Positions 10,973 through 18,960 of a DNA stretch of 64,000 bases are shown here, in pieces; the first letter of the stretch is position 1, and every line of letters begins with the position of its first letter. A program made the position numbers and the translations under genes. The notes below the pieces were generated by a model. The model was not told the origin of the DNA. It did no database searches and saw only the letters and a program-made list of their open reading frames with translations. This DNA comes from Demequina sediminis (GTDB lineage Bacteria > Actinomycetota > Actinomycetes > Actinomycetales > Demequinaceae). The stretch is from NCBI RefSeq assembly GCF_030296675.1, contig NZ_AP027736.1:310001-374000 (forward strand). Reading direction: 5' to 3'.

Positions 10973-12509
10973 CCAGGGCAGACCTTTGTCGCGCCGGGAG
11001 CGCCGCGAGGTCGAGGCCAGGATGGCCGCCCAGGACCAGCCGACCATCCCGATCCAGTCGGTGGTGCCGGGCCCCCTCACGAATCCCGACGGAACGGCCC
11101 TCACGCGCAAGCAGCGTCGCGAGCTCGAGCGCGCCGCGCGACCCCTCGAGACGTGGACGCCCGAGGAGGAGATGATCGCGACGGGGCAGATCCCCGCGAT
11201 GACTCCCGACGTGTTGGCCGCGCAGGAGATGGTCGAGCGTCGCCGCGTTGACGAGCCCGTGGTTGAGGCGGAGCCCGAGCCGGTCGTTGAGCAGGAGCCG
11301 GTGGTCGAGTTTGAGCCCGAGCCTGAGCCCGAGCCTGAGCCTGTCGTTGAGGTCGCGCCGGAGCCCGAGCCCGTCGTTGAGGTCGCGCCGGAGCCAGAGC
11401 CCGAGCCGGAGCCCGCGTCGGCGATCGACGGCATCCCCGAGGAGTACCGCCACCTGTTCCCGCCGGGCTCGCTCCAGGCACGGCGCCTGCAGGAGCGCCT
11501 CGAGCGTGGCGAGACCATTACGCCCCCGGGTGGCATGCCCGCCGCGGGCGGGGACGAGCCCGAGCCCGAGGTTGAGGACCCGGCCGCGGAGATCCGTCGC
11601 CTGACCGCCGAGGCGATGGCTGGTATCACCCGCACGCAGCAGGTCCAGCGCATCACCGAGCCCATCGCCGAGCCGGAGCCCGCACCCGTCGCTGAGCCCT
11701 CGGTCGACGAGCGTCCGCAGCCCTCCGACGAGGCCACCCAGGTGCTCGACCCCGCGGAGGTGTACGCGCGCGCCGAGGCGGAGAGCGCTCCCCGCGAGGA
11801 GCCGCAGGCGCCGGAGCGTCCGTCGCTGTTCGGCGCGGTCGAGCGACCCTCCTTGTTCGCGGTCACGCCGCCGCCCGCGCCGGCTCCCGAGCCCGCACCC
11901 GCGCCGGCTCCCGAGCCCGCACCCGCGCCGGCTCCCGAGCCCGCGCCCGAGCCCTTCCTCGCGCCCGCACCGGCCCCCGCCCCCGTGAGCGACTCGCCGT
12001 GGTCGGCGCCCTCGCCCGAATCCGCGCCGTCGCCGGAGTCCGTCGCGACCCCGGCATCGTCCCCCAGCCCGGCCAGCGCCCCCTCGCCGACCACCCCCGC
12101 GGGTGGTGCGGGCATCGTCCCCGCGGGGCTGCGTCCCGCCGCGACGGCCCAGGCCACGGCTCCGTCGGTGTGGGACGCGCATCCGCTCACGCAGGCGCAG
12201 CCGCGCGAGGTGGCGGACTACACGCCGTCGCAGGACATCCCCATCCCCGACTTCACCAAGATCATGCACGGGTACGCGTCCACGAGCTCGTCGGCGGGCA
12301 CCGCGCCCGCCGGGCACGTGGGAGACGGCCCCAGTCCCACCGACGTCCCGTTCCCGCCCACCGGCGGAATCGACATCACCCGCCGGCCCGTCAGCACCGA
12401 GATCGAGGAGGGGGCGCACCACTTCGCGTGGGCCCACCTGGCCGTGATCGGCGCGGTCGCGTTCCTGCTGGGCGTCCTGGTGTGGCATCTCACAGGGAAT
12501 GCTGGATGA
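10965..12509 (+). CDS. Pro/Glu-rich tail-anchored protein in the nadD-rsfS operon
   Basis: Function unknown. The 514 residues start with two related basic motifs, [12 protein letters not shown] and [12 protein letters not shown], 35-45 residues apart. A long disordered middle follows: PEPEPEP and PVVE repeats (about 85-150), then APAPEPAP repeats (about 300-330). A single C-terminal membrane helix (about residues 490-508, [17 protein letters not shown]) ends five residues before the stop. This predicts a cytoplasmic, probably extended protein anchored by its tail. It overlaps nadD by 8 bases and rsfS by 4, so it is translated with them. Related proteins occur at this locus in other Micrococcales, as far as I recall. 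Confidence 0.75.
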   Translation: MTDQGRPLSRRERREVEARMAAQDQPTIPIQSVVPGPLTNPDGTALTRKQRRELERAARPLETWTPEEEMIATGQIPAMTPDVLAAQEMVERRRVDEPVVEAEPEPVVEQEPVVEFEPEPEPEPEPVVEVAPEPEPVVEVAPEPEPEPEPASAIDGIPEEYRHLFPPGSLQARRLQERLERGETITPPGGMPAAGGDEPEPEVEDPAAEIRRLTAEAMAGITRTQQVQRITEPIAEPEPAPVAEPSVDERPQPSDEATQVLDPAEVYARAEAESAPREEPQAPERPSLFGAVERPSLFAVTPPPAPAPEPAPAPAPEPAPAPAPEPAPEPFLAPAPAPAPVSDSPWSAPSPESAPSPESVATPASSPSPASAPSPTTPAGGAGIVPAGLRPAATAQATAPSVWDAHPLTQAQPREVADYTPSQDIPIPDFTKIMHGYASTSSSAGTAPAGHVGDGPSPTDVPFPPTGGIDITRRPVSTEIEEGAHHFAWAHLAVIGAVAFLLGVLVWHLTGNAG

Positions 12510-12868
12510 CCGCCACTGATCGCGCGCTCGAACTCGTGCGCGCCGCGGCCAAGGCCGCCGACGACAAGAAGGCAGAGGGAATCGTCGCGCTCGACGTGTC
12601 CGCTCACTTGCCGCTCGCCGATGCGTTTGTCATCGCATCGGCGTCGAACGAGCGCCAGGTTGCCGCGATCGCCGAGGGGATCGAGGACGCGCTGCGCGAG
12701 ATCGGCTCCGACGCCTTGCGCCGCGAGGGCGTGCGCGAGGGGCGGTGGGCGCTGCTGGACTTCAACGACATCATCGTCCACGTCATGCATGACGAGGAGC
12801 GCGCGTACTACGAGCTCGAGCGGCTGTGGAAGGACTGCCCGGTCATCGAGCTTGACCTGCCGCAGTGA
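12506..12868 (+). CDS. rsfS: Ribosomal silencing factor RsfS
   Basis: Binds L14 on the 50S subunit and blocks subunit joining when nutrients fall. The 120-residue product has the family pattern: [20 protein letters not shown] near the start, [17 protein letters not shown] in the middle and [12 protein letters not shown] at the end. The ATG at 12506 overlaps the previous stop (ATGA), and the end overlaps the next start (GTGA). The size is normal for the family. Placement after nadD is typical. Confidence 0.95.
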   Translation: MTATDRALELVRAAAKAADDKKAEGIVALDVSAHLPLADAFVIASASNERQVAAIAEGIEDALREIGSDALRREGVREGRWALLDFNDIIVHVMHDEERAYYELERLWKDCPVIELDLPQ

Positions 12869-13485
12869 CCCGCCTGTACGTGGTCCGTCACGGTCAGACG
12901 GACTGGAACCTCGCGGGCCGGCTCCAGGGATCGTCGGACATCGAGCTCAACGACACGGGCCGCGCGCAGGCACGCGCCGCTGCCGCGTCGCTGTGGCCGG
13001 AGCTCTCGGGCACACCCGTGATCGTGTCCTCGACGCTGGGCCGCGCGATCGAGACCGCGCGGATCATCGCGCGCGGCGGTGAGTGCGAGCTGCACCAGGA
13101 TGCGCGGCTGGGGGAGCGACGGTACGGGCCGTGGGAGGGGCTGCTCGCCCACGAGCGTGCCGAGCAGTATCCCGACGCCGATGCCGCGTGGCGCGCCGGC
13201 TTCGAACCCGACTTCGACGGCTACGAGTCGCACGCTACCGTCGCGGCGCGCACCACCGCCGCCGCACACGAGTGGACGTCGCGCGTGTCTGGTGACGTGG
13301 TCTTCGTGGCGCACGGGTCCTCGGGGCGCATGCTGCTGCTGTCCCTGCTGGGCCTGCCGCTCACGGGTCGCACGCTGGGCCACTTCGAGAACGCCGCCTG
13401 GTCGCGCCTGGTGCCCTCGCCCGCGGGCGGGTGGTCGCTCGAGCGCCACAACGTGGGCGCCCCGGCCGTGGCGGTGTCCTGGTGA
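12865..13485 (+). CDS. Histidine phosphatase family protein (phosphoglycerate-mutase-like), first of two
   Basis: Phosphatase using a phosphohistidine intermediate. The 206 residues start [15 protein letters not shown] with the catalytic RHG, have the proton-donor Glu in GERRYGPWEGLL and the second His in VVFVAHGSSGRML. The GTG start overlaps the rsfS stop by 4 bases. In Mycobacterium tuberculosis the gene after nadD-rsfS is gpgP, a glucosyl-3-phosphoglycerate phosphatase, so one of these two tandem genes may have that role. Substrate cannot be read from the sequence. Confidence 0.88.
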   Translation: MTRLYVVRHGQTDWNLAGRLQGSSDIELNDTGRAQARAAAASLWPELSGTPVIVSSTLGRAIETARIIARGGECELHQDARLGERRYGPWEGLLAHERAEQYPDADAAWRAGFEPDFDGYESHATVAARTTAAAHEWTSRVSGDVVFVAHGSSGRMLLLSLLGLPLTGRTLGHFENAAWSRLVPSPAGGWSLERHNVGAPAVAVSW

Positions 13486-14078
13486 CGGTCCTGGTATTGC
13501 TGCGTCACGGGCGCACGGCGTACAACGCCGAGGGACGCCTGCAAGGCTCGCTCGACGTGCCGCTCGGCGCGCCCGGGCGCGAGCAGGCCGCTGCGGCGGC
13601 GCGTGCGCTGTTCGAGGAGTACGGCATTCCGGACAGGATTGTGACCTCGCCCCTCGCGCGTGCGGCGGACACGGCGGCGGAGCTGTCCGCGGTGACGGGG
13701 GTCCCCGCACTGGCCGATGCCCGGCTCGCGCAGCGCTCCTACGGCGAGTGGGAGGGGCTCACGTGGGACGAGATCAAGATGAGGTGGCCACTCGAGTACG
13801 AGCGCAGGCACCGTGGCCTGGATCCCCGCATCGAGGGGTGGGGGACCGCTGCGGAGGTGTCCGCGCGGGTGGCCGAGGGGCTGCTCGAGGCGTGTAGCGG
13901 GGCGAAGGTGGTGGTGGCGGTCAGTCACGGCTCGGCGATCATGCTGGGGTCGCTCGCGCTGCTGGGGCTGGACCTGCACTCCACCGCGCTGGGCAAACTC
14001 CCGCACGCGCATTGGAACGTTCTGGTGTCCTCTCCCGGCCACTGGTCGCTTGCGCGCTACGGCCTCGGGGCGGATTAA
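13482..14078 (+). CDS. Histidine phosphatase family protein, second of two
   Basis: Paralogue of the preceding gene: VLVLLRHGRTAYNAEGRLQG with the RHG catalytic motif, QRSYGEWEGLTWDE with the acid residue, and VVVAVSHGSAIML with the second His. I use the GTG at 13482, which overlaps the previous stop as GTGA and gives a 198-residue product; the longer frame upstream is only the neighbour read in another frame. It is the last gene of the nadD-rsfS operon and ends 64 bases before the tRNA gene. Cofactor or glucosyl-phosphoglycerate phosphatase activity is possible. Confidence 0.88.
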   Translation: MTVLVLLRHGRTAYNAEGRLQGSLDVPLGAPGREQAAAAARALFEEYGIPDRIVTSPLARAADTAAELSAVTGVPALADARLAQRSYGEWEGLTWDEIKMRWPLEYERRHRGLDPRIEGWGTAAEVSARVAEGLLEACSGAKVVVAVSHGSAIMLGSLALLGLDLHSTALGKLPHAHWNVLVSSPGHWSLARYGLGAD

Positions 14079-14142
14079 CACCCGGCGGAGTTCTTGGGCT
14101 ATTCTGGTCACCGCTCTTCGGAGCGCAGGACCTCCGGGTCTT

Positions 14143-14215
14143 GGGGCTGTGGCGCAGCTGGTAGCGCACCTGCATGGCATGCAGGGGGTCAGGGGTTCGA
14201 GTCCCCTCAGCTCCA
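14143..14215 (+). tRNA. tRNA-Ala (anticodon GGC)
   Basis: A 73-base cloverleaf: acceptor GGGGCTG pairs with CAGCTCC (one G-U), D arm GCGC...GCGC, anticodon stem CCTGC/GCAGG with loop ATGGCAT giving anticodon GGC, and T arm AGGGG-TTCGAGT-CCCCT. The discriminator base is A and CCA is not encoded. Accessory DNA begins right after it. Confidence 0.95.
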
Positions 14216-14236
14216 CGAAGTGTTGAGACAGCACTT

Positions 14237-14274
14237 GGCCGCTCCTCCAGGCATAACTCACCTGGGGAGCGGCC
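14237..14274 (+). terminator. Terminator after tRNA-Ala
   Basis: GGCCGCTCC pairs with GGAGCGGCC and the helix is extended by AGG/CCT around a loop; GTTCTCGTTT follows. It begins 21 bases after the tRNA. Confidence 0.75.
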
Positions 14275-14389
14275 GTTCTCGTTTCTGGGCGACATCGTGT
14301 CAACGTTGCTGTCAACATGTCGTCGATCCTGGCCGCGCTGATGGCCATTCGCCATCTGTGCCCGCGCCGCGGTGAGTGCCGCCTATCCC

Positions 14390-14425
14390 TTGTATGTCGG
14401 AATAACAAGAGTTAACCTCGGTTAT
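14390..14425 (+). promoter_or_regulatory. Promoter and inverted repeats before the split nucleotidyltransferase gene
   Basis: TTGTAT (14390-14395), 17 bp, TAACCT (14413-14418), then the ATG seven bases later, which predicts a leaderless message. TAACC-TC-GGTTA (14413-14424) overlaps the -10 box and TAAC-AAGA-GTTA (14403-14414) adjoins it. This is suitable for autorepression by the encoded winged-helix domain. Confidence 0.45.
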
Positions 14426-14571
14426 ATGAGAACTCAGGCGCCTGTGCTCGCTCCGGTCTTTCGTTCGGAGGGTCAGGCGAGGCTGCTGTCTGCCGTGCTG
14501 CTTGGGTCCGAGGAGATCAGCATCGCCGACGCTGCCGTGCGATCAGGGGTCGCGTATCCGACGGCGTATGC

Positions 14572-15975
14572 GGTCAAGTCCCGTGGAGTGGTGTAGCGGT
14601 TTCCTTCGTCAGGCGGTGAGCGCGTAGGGCTCGGTCACCTCCTCGATGCCGGTGTTGGGCACGGGGGTGAGGCGGCAGCGGGCGAGGATCTCGAGTCCGA
14701 GGTAGCGCCGTCCCTCGGCCCATTCGTCGGTCTGCTCGGCCAGGACCGCGCCGACGAGGCGGATGATGGCGTCGCGGTTGGGGAAGATCCCGACCGCGTC
14801 GGTGCGACGCCGGATCTCCTTGTTCAGCCGTTCGGCGGGGTTGTTGGACCAGATCTGGGTCCACACGTCCTTGGGGAATGTGGTGAACGCGAGGAGGTCG
14901 TCGCGGGCGGCTTCCAGGTGGTCGGCGACGGCGGGCAGCTTGTCGCTCGTGTAGTCCAGGAGGCGGTCGAACTGGGCATGCACGGATGCTGCGTCGGGCT
15001 GGTCGTACACGGAGTGCAGCATGGACTTCACGACCGGCCACAGGGCCTTCGGGGTGACGGCCATGAGGTTCGCCGCGTAGTGGGTGCGGCAGCGCTGCCA
15101 TACCGCTCCTGGCAGGTTCGCCGCGATGGCCTCCACGAGGCCGGCGTGGGCGTCGGACGTGACGAGGCGGACGCCGGCCAGGCCGCGGGCGACGAGGTCG
15201 GCGAGGAAGGTGTTCCAGGCGGACTTCGTTTCGCTGGTGGCGACCTGGAGTCCGAGGACTTCGCGGTGGCCGTCGCCGTTGACGCCCGTGGCGACCAGGC
15301 ACACGGCGTTGATGACGCGGCCGCCCTCGCGGACCTTCATCGTCAGCGCGTCCGCGGCGACGAACGTGAACGGGCCAGCCTCGTCCAGTGGGCGGTGTCT
15401 GAAGGCGGCGACGGCTTCGTCGAGGTCGGCGGCCATGCGCGACACCTGGGACTTGGACAGCCCGTCGATGCCGAGGGTCTTCACCAGCTTGTCCATCCGT
15501 CGGGTGGACACGCCGGCGAGGTAGCAGTCGGCGATGACGGTGATCAGCGCCGACTCGGCGCGCTTGCGGCGCTCGAGGAGCCACTCCGGGAAGTACGTGC
15601 CCGAGCGCAGCTTCGGCACGGCGACGTCGATCGTGCCAGCGCGGGTGTCGAGGGGCCGGTGGCGGTAGCCGTTGCGCTGCGCGACGCGGTCAGCAGACGG
15701 CTGGCCCCATTCGGCTCCGCAGACGGCGTCCGCGTCGGCGCTGAGCAGCGCGTTGATCATGGTCTGCAGCAGCGAGCGCATCATGTCCGGCGATGCGTCG
15801 GAGAGGAGATTGCCCAGCACGCGGGCAGGGTCGACAATATGGGGTGCGGTCATCGCGGTGATCCATTCGAGAGAACTTTGCAAGGGTGAACTCGAAGGCC
15901 CCGCGGTGGCCGCTTCCTCTGTCTACGAGGAGCCTTGCCACCGCCGGGCGCTACACCACTCTAAGGGGCACTACT
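14572..15975 (-). mobile_element. IS256-family insertion sequence, 1404 bp, with 8-bp target duplication
   Basis: Imperfect terminal inverted repeats of about 27 bp share the inner block GAGTGGTGTAGCG at both ends. It is flanked by GCGTATGC at 14564-14571 and 15976-15983, the 8-bp duplication expected of this family. One transposase gene lies on the minus strand. The element appears complete. Confidence 0.93.
14609..15853 (-). CDS. IS256-family (Mutator-type) transposase
   Basis: DDE transposase that moves the element by copy-out through circles. From the ATG at 15853 (MTAPHIVDPARVL) the product has about 414 residues; a start ten codons further up is possible. Family motifs are visible: DVAVPKLRSGTYFPEWL, the first Asp in VAADALTMKV, the second in VTSDAHAGL, the Cys/His stretch QRCRTHYAANLM and the Glu in SNNPAERLNKEIRRRT. 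No stop or frameshift is present, so it is likely functional. Confidence 0.93.
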   Translation of the reverse strand: MTAPHIVDPARVLGNLLSDASPDMMRSLLQTMINALLSADADAVCGAEWGQPSADRVAQRNGYRHRPLDTRAGTIDVAVPKLRSGTYFPEWLLERRKRAESALITVIADCYLAGVSTRRMDKLVKTLGIDGLSKSQVSRMAADLDEAVAAFRHRPLDEAGPFTFVAADALTMKVREGGRVINAVCLVATGVNGDGHREVLGLQVATSETKSAWNTFLADLVARGLAGVRLVTSDAHAGLVEAIAANLPGAVWQRCRTHYAANLMAVTPKALWPVVKSMLHSVYDQPDAASVHAQFDRLLDYTSDKLPAVADHLEAARDDLLAFTTFPKDVWTQIWSNNPAERLNKEIRRRTDAVGIFPNRDAIIRLVGAVLAEQTDEWAEGRRYLGLEILARCRLTPVPNTGIEEVTEPYALTA

Positions 15976-16412
15976 GCGTATGCGGAGGCCCAGCGGTTGC
16001 TTCAGGCGGGGATCTTCCGCGAGCGTCGCGCGGGGCGGACGCGAATGCTCTCTGCGAACCTCGACAGCCCCCTGGTCGAGCCTCTGCGCGCCATTCTCCT
16101 GATCGCGACGGGTCCTCGCCCGTTGTTGTCGGAGGAGCTTGCGAAGATCGATGGCGTGAGCAAGGCCTTCATCTATGGTTCGTTCGCGGCCCGGTCAGTG
16201 GGACGGGATGGTCCCGCGCCGCACGATATCGATCTCATGGTGGTGGGCAGGCCCGAGGTCGAGGCGGTCTATGCCGCGTGCGCGCGCGTCGAGCGTGCGG
16301 TCGGCAGGCCGGTCAATCCCACGATCATGAGCGAGGCCGAGTACGCCGAGCCGTCGGGCTTTCTGCAGAGCGTCCGCGAGGGTCCGGTCCTTGCTGTTGT
16401 CGGGGACGCGCC

Positions 16413-16649
16413 GTGACGCTCGCCCCGCTCTCCCGATCTCAGAGAGCCGCGATCGATGGGTTCATCGCCGTGGTCATTGATGCACCGCCGGGCGCTGCTG
16501 CCGCGGCCGAGTTCTTCGAGCAGGCCCGCCGTGCGCGCAACGGTCAGAACTATCGCGCTGCCGCAGTGGGAGCTGAGCAGGCCGAGGCGGTTGTGCGCAT
16601 GGCCGTGGCGCTGAGGACGGCCGCTGCGGACCGAGGTGTAGGCCAGTAA
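16413..16649 (+). CDS. Small all-helical partner of the split nucleotidyltransferase
   Basis: Function not established. The 78-residue product starts at GTG 16413, overlapping the nucleotidyltransferase stop (GTGA), so the two were co-translated. It is Ala/Arg-rich and predicted all-helical (EFFEQARRARNGQNYRAAAV). The arrangement resembles MNT/HEPN toxin-antitoxin pairs, but the HEPN motif Rx4-6H is absent, so I do not call it a HEPN toxin. It could be a short SAV_6107-like helical protein or an inert adaptor. With the IS inserted, its translation may be uncoupled. Confidence 0.6.
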   Translation: MTLAPLSRSQRAAIDGFIAVVIDAPPGAAAAAEFFEQARRARNGQNYRAAAVGAEQAEAVVRMAVALRTAAADRGVGQ

Positions 16650-16682
16650 CAGGCTCTACTGCGGCGGCTTGCCTGCGAGCCC

Positions 16683-17075
16683 TCAGCCCAGCAGTGCCCG
16701 CGCGGCATCGCCCACGGCGCCGTCGACCGCGCGGAAGTAGGCCCACCGGCCACGCTGCTCGCGCGTCACCAGTCCGGCCTCGGCCAGCTGCTTCATGTGG
16801 TGGGAGACCGTGGGCTGCGAGAGTCCCACGGGCTCGGTCAGGTCGCACACGCAGAGCTCGCCCGCGGGGCTTGCCGCGATCATCGACAGCAGGCGCACGC
16901 GTGTGGGGTCGCCCAGCGCCTTGAAGACGCGCGCGACGCGCTCCGCCTCGACCGCGTCGAGTCCGCAGTCCAGTCCGGTGCCGCACGCGGGCGCGGCGGA
17001 AGCCGACTTCGGGGCCGCGGCGGCGCCCGCGCCAGACCCCGCGGACACGACCGGCAACATCGCGTGCTGCGACAT
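16683..17075 (-). CDS. arsR: ArsR-family arsenic-responsive repressor
   Basis: Winged-helix metalloregulator expected to release DNA on binding As(III). The 130-residue product has an unusual Ala/Gly-rich, cysteine-bearing N-terminus (ACGTGLDCGLD), then ALGDPTRVRLLSMIAASPAGELCVCDL, the CVC pair typical of arsenic sensing, and the recognition helix SQPTVSHHMKQL. I take ATG 17075, which has GAAGGA six bases upstream, rather than the longer frame. It is divergent from the arsO gene with an 68-bp gap holding a TCGAT/ATCGA palindrome. Confidence 0.9.
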   Translation of the reverse strand: MSQHAMLPVVSAGSGAGAAAAPKSASAAPACGTGLDCGLDAVEAERVARVFKALGDPTRVRLLSMIAASPAGELCVCDLTEPVGLSQPTVSHHMKQLAEAGLVTREQRGRWAYFRAVDGAVGDAARALLG

Positions 17076-17086
17076 ATTGACATCCT

Positions 17087-17098
17087 TCGATGAATCGA
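17087..17098. promoter_or_regulatory. Candidate ArsR operator between arsR and arsO
   Basis: TCGAT-GA-ATCGA palindrome lying 12 bases before the arsR start, overlapping the ribosome-site region. Related TTGAT/TCGAT half-sites follow towards the arsO start. This is the expected place for autoregulation of both genes. Confidence 0.45.
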
Positions 17099-17143
17099 GC
17101 ATTCTCAACACATTGATGGTAGTCGATGGATGGAGTGAGTGAG

Positions 17144-18517
17144 ATGGTCAGCGCGATGGAACACCCGGTCGTCGTCGTGGGCGCGGGTCCGCAGGGTCTC
17201 GCCGCCGCCGCCCACCTGCTCGAGCGTGGCCTGGAGCCGCTCGTGCTCGAGAAGGGCGAAGGGCCCGCCGCAGCGGTCGCGGAGTGGGCCCATGTGCGCC
17301 TGTTCTCCGCGTGGCCCGAGCTGGTCGACACGGCCGCCGCCCGCCTGCTGGCCCCCACGGGCTGGGTCGCCCCGGCATCGGGCTACCCCACGGGAGGCGA
17401 ATGGATGAGCGAGTATCTCGCCCCGCTCGCGGCGGCGCTGGGCGAGCGGGTTCGCTACGGCGCCCGCGTCACCGGAGTCGCCCGCAAGGGGCGCGACCTG
17501 GTGGTCGACGCCGGCCGAGCCGAACAGCCCTTCGTGGTGCACGTCGCGCTCGCGGACGGAACCGAGCAGCGGATCGAGGCGCGCGCCGTGATCGACGCCT
17601 CGGGCACCTGGGGCACGCCCAGCCCCGCGGGTGCCGACGGCCTTCCCGCGCTGGGCGAGGCCGCCGCCGTCGAGGCCAATCTCGTGACGCACCGCATCCC
17701 CGATATCGACGCCGCGACCGCGGCGGACCGGCACACCGTCGTGGTGGGCAACGGCCACTCGGCGCTCACGGCCATCGTCGCCCTCGCGGGCATCGCGGAG
17801 GCCCACCCCGAGACCACGGTGACGTGGGTGCTTCGCCGCGGGGGCATCGGCGACACGTTTGGCGGAGGAGACGCGGACGCGCTCCCCGCGCGCGGCGCGC
17901 TCGGGCTGCGCGCCAAGGCCGCGGTCGACGCCGGGCGCATCCGTGTCGTCACGGGCTTCCGCACCGCCGCGATAGAGACCACGCCCGCGGGAGCGGTCGT
18001 GACCGCCGAGGACGGTCGCGCTCTCGACCCCGCCGACCACGTCATCGTCCTCACCGGATTCCGCCCGGACCTGTCGATCCTCTCGGAGCTGCGCCTCGAT
18101 CTCGACCCGCGCCTCCAGGCGCCGTCGCGGATCGCGGCGGAGGTGGATCCCAACCTGCACTCGTGCGGCACGGTGCGCGCGACCGGGGCGGCCGACCTCG
18201 CGCAGCCCGAGCCCGACCTCTACATCGTGGGGGCAAAGTCCTACGGGCGCGCGCCCACCTTCTTGGCGCTCACCGGCTACGAGCAGGTCCGCAGCGTGGT
18301 GGCGGCGATCGCGGGCGACAGCGCGGCGGCCGCCAGGATCGAGCTCACGCTGCCGGAGACCGGCGTGTGCGGGGGAGCGGGCCTCTTCGACGGCGACGAG
18401 TCGGGCGCGGGAGGCTGCTGCGCCCCCGCGGGTCCTGTGCCGGTCGGAGTGCCCGCGGGTGCGCGCCCGCAGTTCATCCAGTTGGGCGCCACTCCGGCGG
18501 CCGCGCAGTCCTGCTAG
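17144..18517 (+). CDS. arsO: FAD/NAD(P)-dependent monooxygenase, ArsO-like
   Basis: Flavoprotein of the ArsO type found in actinobacterial arsenic loci. About 457 residues: N-terminal FAD motif VVVVGAGPQGLAAAAHLLERG, a second Rossmann motif VVGNGHSALTAIV for NAD(P)H, the GFRPD motif and a cysteine-rich tail (TGVCGG, GGCCAPAG, final SC). The ATG at 17144 is chosen because GGAG lies eight bases upstream; an in-frame ATG at 17126 has no site. The divergent ArsR supports the arsenic role. No efflux pump (ArsB/Acr3) or arsenate reductase is in the window. Confidence 0.8.
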   Translation: MVSAMEHPVVVVGAGPQGLAAAAHLLERGLEPLVLEKGEGPAAAVAEWAHVRLFSAWPELVDTAAARLLAPTGWVAPASGYPTGGEWMSEYLAPLAAALGERVRYGARVTGVARKGRDLVVDAGRAEQPFVVHVALADGTEQRIEARAVIDASGTWGTPSPAGADGLPALGEAAAVEANLVTHRIPDIDAATAADRHTVVVGNGHSALTAIVALAGIAEAHPETTVTWVLRRGGIGDTFGGGDADALPARGALGLRAKAAVDAGRIRVVTGFRTAAIETTPAGAVVTAEDGRALDPADHVIVLTGFRPDLSILSELRLDLDPRLQAPSRIAAEVDPNLHSCGTVRATGAADLAQPEPDLYIVGAKSYGRAPTFLALTGYEQVRSVVAAIAGDSAAAARIELTLPETGVCGGAGLFDGDESGAGGCCAPAGPVPVGVPAGARPQFIQLGATPAAAQSC

Positions 18518-18867
18518 ATCCCGGAAATCCCCGAGTACAGCACCAGCGCGCCGATCACGGCTGTCACCGCGGCCAGGAGCGTCGCGGTGTGGGCATCGAG
18601 CCAGCGCCGCAGCGACTCGAGGACCGGCGTGGCTCGCCGCCCACCGACGGTGGCGGCGACCACGGGGGCGAGCACGGTCGACGAGGCGACGAGCGCGGTG
18701 GTGGCGAGTTCGGCCGCGAACGTGGGGGCCGTGGTGCCCAGCCACCACGCCCCGGCAAACGTGAAGCCTGCAGCGCGGCCGCGCGGTCCGAGCAGCACCA
18801 GGACCGCGGGCAGGATCGCGAAGGGAGACAGCGCGATGCCGAGCGCGAGCGGAAGGCTGGCGGTCAT
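18514..18867 (-). CDS. Short GAP/Sap-family membrane protein
   Basis: The 117-residue product begins MTASLPLALGIALSPFAILPAVLVLLGPRGRA, the N-terminus of the GAP family (Sap, involved in lipid export in mycobacteria), and ends with the family's C-terminal region LDAHTATLLAAVTAVIGALVLY. The usual protein is about 220 residues; the middle two or so helices are missing, leaving roughly four. It may be a natural short form or an internal deletion without frame loss. GGAG precedes the ATG. Its stop overlaps the arsO stop convergently, and it diverges from the GntR operon across the operator at 18918. Confidence 0.65.
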   Translation of the reverse strand: MTASLPLALGIALSPFAILPAVLVLLGPRGRAAGFTFAGAWWLGTTAPTFAAELATTALVASSTVLAPVVAATVGGRRATPVLESLRRWLDAHTATLLAAVTAVIGALVLYSGISGI

Positions 18868-18917
18868 GCGCTCTCCGTAGTGGGCGCGGTCGGAGCGCGC
18901 CCGCTGCCTTCTTAAAG

Positions 18918-18938
18918 TGTTATAGTTCATCTATAACA
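18918..18938. promoter_or_regulatory. GntR (YtrA-type) operator
   Basis: Perfect inverted repeat TGTTATAG-N5-CTATAACA, 23-43 bases before the membrane-protein/gntR operon and 51 bases before the divergent GAP-family gene. The AT-rich arms stand out in this GC-rich DNA and also offer -10 elements (TATAGT, TATAAC). It probably controls both directions. Confidence 0.75.
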
Positions 18939-18960
18939 ACTGTCGAGAGGGGTGGTCGCC

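Larger units (their letters stand above)
14426..16416 (+). pseudogene. Winged-helix + MNT-type nucleotidyltransferase, split by an IS256-family element
   Basis: The 5' part (14426-14571) encodes a helix-turn-helix (SISIADAAVRSGVAYPTAYA-like); the 3' part (15984-16416) continues EAQRLLQAGIFRERRAGR and then the nucleotidyltransferase motif GSFAARSVG...HDIDLMVVG. Removing the IS and one GCGTATGC copy joins the parts into exactly 193 codons with no frame change, so the gene was whole before insertion. MNT-type proteins with a DNA-binding domain are known as antitoxins that nucleotidylate a partner, or as regulators. The next gene overlaps it by 4 bases. With the IS in place only the first ~49 residues plus a short read-through can be made. 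Confidence 0.85.

Noticed and set aside
13939..14355. Minus-strand frame through the tRNA as an integrase gene
   Set aside because: Most of it is the antisense reading of tRNA-Ala; only about 30 codons could be an integrase tail, with no recognisable catalytic residue.
16413..16649. HEPN toxin
   Set aside because: It is helical and next to an MNT-type gene, but the Rx4-6H catalytic motif is missing; kept as unassigned.
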